Shown here piece by piece: positions 61,120 to 64,000 of a DNA stretch of 64,000 bases. How positions within the stretch are numbered: the stretch's first letter is position 1; each line of letters starts with the position of its first letter. The notes beneath the pieces were generated by a model. It was not told the origin of the DNA. It did no database searches and saw nothing but the letters and a program-made list of their open reading frames with translations. The position numbers were made by a program, and so were the translations under genes. This stretch comes from Primorskyibacter aestuariivivens (lineage in GTDB: Bacteria > Pseudomonadota > Alphaproteobacteria > Rhodobacterales > Rhodobacteraceae), in assembly GCF_028023675.1 (NCBI RefSeq), contig NZ_JAQIOZ010000005.1, positions 188,282-252,281 of the forward strand, written 5' to 3'.

Positions 61120-62106
61120 TTACGCGACGGGCGCCGCGTAGGGTCCCGCTTCGGTCACGGTTTCGCCTTCCTGCTCGGCAATGAACTTCTCCGCATCCAG
61201 CGCCGCCATGCAGCCCATGCCCGCGCTGGTCACCGCCTGACGATAGACATGATCGGTCAGGTCACCCGCTGCAAAGACGCCCGGAACCGAGGTCCGCGTG
61301 CTGCCAGCCTCGACTTTGACGTAGCCGCCATTGTGCAGCTCCAGCGTGTCCTTGACCAACTCATTGGCTGGCGCATGACCGATGGCCACAAACACGCCCT
61401 TGCAGGGGATTTCGGTGATCTCGCCGGTGTCCACATGTTTCACGCGCACCGCCTCGACGCCTTTGGGCATGTCGGTTCCGACCACTTCTTCCAGAGTGTG
61501 GAACCAGAGCGGTTCGATCTTTGGGTTTTTCAGCAACCGGTCCTGCAGGATCTTTTCGGCACGCAACTCGTCGCGGCGGTGGATCAGCGTGACCTTGGAG
61601 GCAAAGTTGGTCAGGAACAACGCCTCTTCCACAGCGGTGTTGCCGCCGCCGATCACCACGATCTCCTGCCCGCGATAGAAAAACCCGTCACAGGTGGCGC
61701 AGGCCGACACGCCAAAGCCTTTGAACGCCTCTTCCGACGGCAGGCCCAGCCATTTGGCGCGCGCGCCGGTGGCCAGGATCACCGCATCGGCGGTATAGGT
61801 CGTGCCGCTGTCGCCCTTGGCGGTGAAGGGACGCTTGGAGATATCCAGATCGGCGATGATGTCGCCGATGATCTCGCATCCCATCGCCTTGGCATGGGCC
61901 TCCATCCGCACCATCAGGTCGGGGCCCTGCACCTCGGTGTCGCCGGGCCAGTTCTCGACCTCGGTGGTGGTGGTCAATTGCCCGCCCGGTTCGATCCCCT
62001 GCACGAGAATGGGTTCGAGCATGGCGCGGCTGGCATAGACGCCCGCGGTATAGCCCGCCGGGCCGGAGCCAATGATCAGAACCTTGGTGTGACGTGTCTC
62101 GGACAT
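61120..62106 (-). CDS. trxB: Thioredoxin-disulfide reductase
   Basis: 328-residue flavoenzyme that reduces thioredoxin with NADPH. FAD motif [19 protein letters not shown], active site [13 protein letters not shown] (CATC), NADPH motif [16 protein letters not shown] with [10 protein letters not shown], and [18 protein letters not shown] 62106 has a weak ribosome-binding site. Divergent from an Lrp-type regulator, a pairing conserved in Rhodobacterales as I recall. trxC is at 15015. Confidence 0.96.
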   Translation of the reverse strand: MSETRHTKVLIIGSGPAGYTAGVYASRAMLEPILVQGIEPGGQLTTTTEVENWPGDTEVQGPDLMVRMEAHAKAMGCEIIGDIIADLDISKRPFTAKGDSGTTYTADAVILATGARAKWLGLPSEEAFKGFGVSACATCDGFFYRGQEIVVIGGGNTAVEEALFLTNFASKVTLIHRRDELRAEKILQDRLLKNPKIEPLWFHTLEEVVGTDMPKGVEAVRVKHVDTGEITEIPCKGVFVAIGHAPANELVKDTLELHNGGYVKVEAGSTRTSVPGVFAAGDLTDHVYRQAVTSAGMGCMAALDAEKFIAEQEGETVTEAGPYAAPVA

Positions 62107-62250
62107 GGGGGCGCCTTTGCGAAATGGATTGGGTCGGACACCGCATATAACGCCCCCCGCGCCAAACGAAAAGCCACCGGAAGCCGGCGTTGCGCCTGAC
62201 GCATGGCAAACCGTCATCGAAAAAGAATCTTACCCACAGGCGAAATATTA

Positions 62251-62278
62251 TTGCGCGCACCTACTAAGGTGCTATAAC
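62251..62278 (+). promoter_or_regulatory. Promoter with internal palindrome, lrp/trxB divergent region
   Basis: TTGCGC (62251-62256) and TATAAC (62273-62278) are 16 nt apart. The spacer holds a palindrome GCACCT-ACTA-AGGTGC (62257-62272), so a bound regulator would block the polymerase. The Lrp-type protein encoded at 62304 is the obvious candidate. Confidence 0.5.
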
Positions 62279-62303
62279 AATCGCAATTCGGCGGAGGGGT
62301 AAC

Positions 62304-62804
62304 ATGCCGGGAACACGTCTAGACCCGATAGATCGCAAGATATTGGCCGAGCTGCAAGCCGACGGCCGGATGACCAATGTGGAACTGGCCAAACGCGTCG
62401 GCATTTCCGCCCCCCCCTGCCTGCGCCGGGTGCGCACGCTTGAGGAACAGGGTTTCATCCGCGGCTACCATGCCGAGATCGACAGCCGCGAACTGGGCTT
62501 CGAGGTGCAGGTTTTTGCCATGGTCGGCCTGCAAAGCCAGGCCGAAAGCGACCTGTCGGCCTTTGAGGAACGCTGCCGCTCCTGGCCATTGGTCCGCGAA
62601 TGCCACATGCTGAATGGCGAGGTGGATTTCATCCTGAAATGCGTAGCACCGGACCTGTCCAGCTTTCAAAGCTTTCTCACCGGCGAATTGCTGACGACGC
62701 CCAATGTGGCCTCGGTCAAAACCTCGCTTGTGATCCGCGGTGCCAAGGACGAACCCGGCGTGCCCTTTGAGGTGCTCGAAGAACGGCTGAGCAAGAGCGC
62801 CTGA
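62304..62804 (+). CDS. Lrp/AsnC-family transcription regulator
   Basis: 166 residues: N-terminal HTH (LDPIDRKILAELQADGRMTN, with VGISAPPCLRRVRTLEEQG as recognition region), then the RAM effector domain with SFQSFLTGELLTTP. The C-terminal tail is slightly longer than usual. Divergent from trxB by 197 nt; GGAGGG lies before ATG 62304. Confidence 0.92.
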   Translation: MPGTRLDPIDRKILAELQADGRMTNVELAKRVGISAPPCLRRVRTLEEQGFIRGYHAEIDSRELGFEVQVFAMVGLQSQAESDLSAFEERCRSWPLVRECHMLNGEVDFILKCVAPDLSSFQSFLTGELLTTPNVASVKTSLVIRGAKDEPGVPFEVLEERLSKSA

Positions 62805-62864
62805 TCCCGGGCTCGACAGAAAGTGCCTGACGCGTTTACCCTTTCATCAGAAAGGCGGGCGGAT

Positions 62865-63458
62865 ATGGCACAGCTGGATTTCTGGTATTCCATTGGCAGC
62901 ACTTACACGTACCTGAGTGTGATGCGAATCGACTCCGCCGCCGAACGCGCGGGCGTTTCAGTCAAATGGTGCCCCTATAACGTGCGCCATGTCATGACGG
63001 TCCAGAACAACATCCCCTTCAAGGACAAGCCGGAGAAATCCGCCTACATGTGGCGCGACATTGAACGACAGGCGATGAAATACGGTCTGTCGCCGCGCCT
63101 GCCCGCGCCCTACCCGATCGCCGACCTGCCTCGCGCCAACCGGGTGGCGCGCCTCGGTGCGCGCGAAGGATGGGTTAATGACTACACGCGCGCCACCTAT
63201 CGCCGCTGGTTCGAAGCCGGGCAGCCCGCAGGCGAAGACCCTAACCTCTCTGACAGCCTTGCCGAGATTGGACAGGACCCGGCCCGCGTGTTGAGCCTCG
63301 CGGACAGCGCGGCAACCCATGACGCGCTGTCCGCCGCCACCGAAGAGGCCATGGAACGCGGCATCTTTGGCGCCCCCAGCTTCCTTGTCGGAGAGGAATT
63401 GTTCTGGGGCGATGACCGGCTGGAAGACGCATTGAACTGGGCGAAATCCCGCGCCTGA
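62865..63458 (+). CDS. DsbA-like 2-hydroxychromene-2-carboxylate isomerase family protein
   Basis: 197 residues with the kappa-GST/DsbA fold: LDFWYSIGSTYTYLSVMRI at the N-terminus (the Ser replaces the DsbA Cys pair), PYNVRHVM, and GIFGAPSFLVGEELFWGDDR with the cis-Pro and the family's WGxDR end. GSH-dependent isomerase of aromatic degradation, or a relative. ATG 62865; the frame opens at 62823. Confidence 0.88.
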   Translation: MAQLDFWYSIGSTYTYLSVMRIDSAAERAGVSVKWCPYNVRHVMTVQNNIPFKDKPEKSAYMWRDIERQAMKYGLSPRLPAPYPIADLPRANRVARLGAREGWVNDYTRATYRRWFEAGQPAGEDPNLSDSLAEIGQDPARVLSLADSAATHDALSAATEEAMERGIFGAPSFLVGEELFWGDDRLEDALNWAKSRA

Positions 63459-63592
63459 CCGGTTTGCACAACCTAAACCTAAAAACGAATCACCGCATGT
63501 GATACTCTCATAGGTGGTGGCGCATATTTTCGCGCCACGGCCGGCGGCATCAGGCCGTGGACCAAGTCATTTTGAACAAAGGACCTAACAGC

Positions 63593-63934
63593 ATGGCACA
63601 TCGCGCAAAATCCATTTCCGCAGACGCTCTCGCGGAAAAGACCTATGAGGTCGCAAAAGACGTCGTTTCGGCGCGCATCAAGGAGATCGGCGGACGCCCC
63701 GGCGATATCGGCTTTTTCCCCGATATCGGGATTTTCGGTCTGATCTGGGACGACCTCGACTTTAACCGGTTCCCGATCGAACCGCTCATCGAAACCTCAG
63801 CCAAGATCGCCAGCGGCGTGGGCGAGCTGGCCCGCACCGATATTGAACCGGTCGTTCTGGTCGGTCGGCACGGAACCACCATGGGCTATTTCCCCCGCAT
63901 CGACGAGATCGTACTGCGCAAGGGGGGCTTTTGA
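63593..63934 (+). CDS. Conserved-looking protein, unknown
   Basis: 113 residues starting MAHRAKSISADALAEKTYE, with GFFPDIGIFGLIWDDLDFNR in the middle and VVLVGRHGTTMGYFPR near the end. No signal peptide or membrane segment. Family not recognised. AAGGA is 9 nt before ATG 63593; in-frame ATG 63557 is less likely. Confidence 0.65.
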   Translation: MAHRAKSISADALAEKTYEVAKDVVSARIKEIGGRPGDIGFFPDIGIFGLIWDDLDFNRFPIEPLIETSAKIASGVGELARTDIEPVVLVGRHGTTMGYFPRIDEIVLRKGGF

Positions 63935-64000
63935 GCAGCAAAGGGGCTGCGCAGACTCCGCTTGCCTGCCCCAGCGCGCAGCCCGACATGGCAGGCGCCG
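63932..64000 (+). CDS. Possible start of a gene cut by the right edge
   Basis: TTG 63932 overlaps the preceding stop (TTGA) and the frame stays open for 23 codons to the window end (SSKGAAQTPLACPSAQPDMA follows the start). AAAGG does not precede it, so support is only the overlap and open frame. Confidence 0.35.

Overview
The window looks like chromosomal DNA of a marine alphaproteobacterium of the order Rhodobacterales (Roseobacter group). I base this on gene content rather than a database match: a class I lysyl-tRNA synthetase, Hsp20 followed by a DUF1150 gene, phosphatidylcholine synthase, an Lrp regulator divergent from trxB, a glycine-riboswitch gcvTHP operon, the tesA/ybbAP arrangement and a Sat-CysC fusion. 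Base composition is high-GC almost throughout. Genes are packed with few gaps. I found no rRNA, tRNA, insertion sequence, transposase, integrase or CRISPR array.

Layout: 1-8281 holds a beta-helix protein cut by the left edge, DUF4864, lysK, TerB, cell-wall enzymes (YkuD, DacB), an EamA exporter, nadD and a secreted EEP-family hydrolase. 8282-9863 is a retron-like unit: a promoter-like sequence, a predicted structured RNA bounded by a 19-nt imperfect inverted repeat, and an N-terminally extended reverse transcriptase. 9938-18686 has ettA, small membrane and secreted proteins (one halovibrin-like), two cold-shock genes, trxC and a second L,D-transpeptidase. 18969-26105 carries TesA/YbbA/YbbP, an inositol-phosphatase-like enzyme, an SH3-like protein, a 2-hydroxyacid dehydrogenase and a lipoprotein. 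26106-26740 is a more A+T-rich islet with two small coupled ORFs. 26750-28540 is leuA with a Leu-rich leader peptide and attenuator-like structures. 28627-41286 contains a photolyase pair, an orphan ParA, a 19-unit MORN protein, nadE, gltX, a MATE pump and membrane genes. 41379-46554 is an Rrf2 regulator followed by the riboswitch-controlled glycine cleavage operon. 46603-57171 has pcs, a lone phnM, purE-X-purK, heat-shock genes under an RpoH-type promoter, PhzF and a threonine-dehydratase-like enzyme. 57226-64000 has a winged-helix-Sat-CysC fusion, a LysR/metalloprotein pair, trxB/lrp, a DsbA-like isomerase and a gene cut by the right edge.

The main candidate for an undescribed system is 8389-9863. 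A 17-nt-spaced sigma70-like promoter ends just before a segment (8426-8444) that can pair with 8564-8582 at 16 of 19 positions. The enclosed RNA carries two hairpins with the same triloop and the same outer stem, and the reverse-transcriptase start codon lies 3 nt after the inverted repeat. This is the layout of a retron msr-msd, but no effector gene is linked. Next in interest are the regulator-enzyme fusion at 57226-59304, the leucine attenuator at leuA, and the unexplained dehydrogenase gene translationally coupled between purE and purK. All structures were folded by eye; no search or folding program was run.
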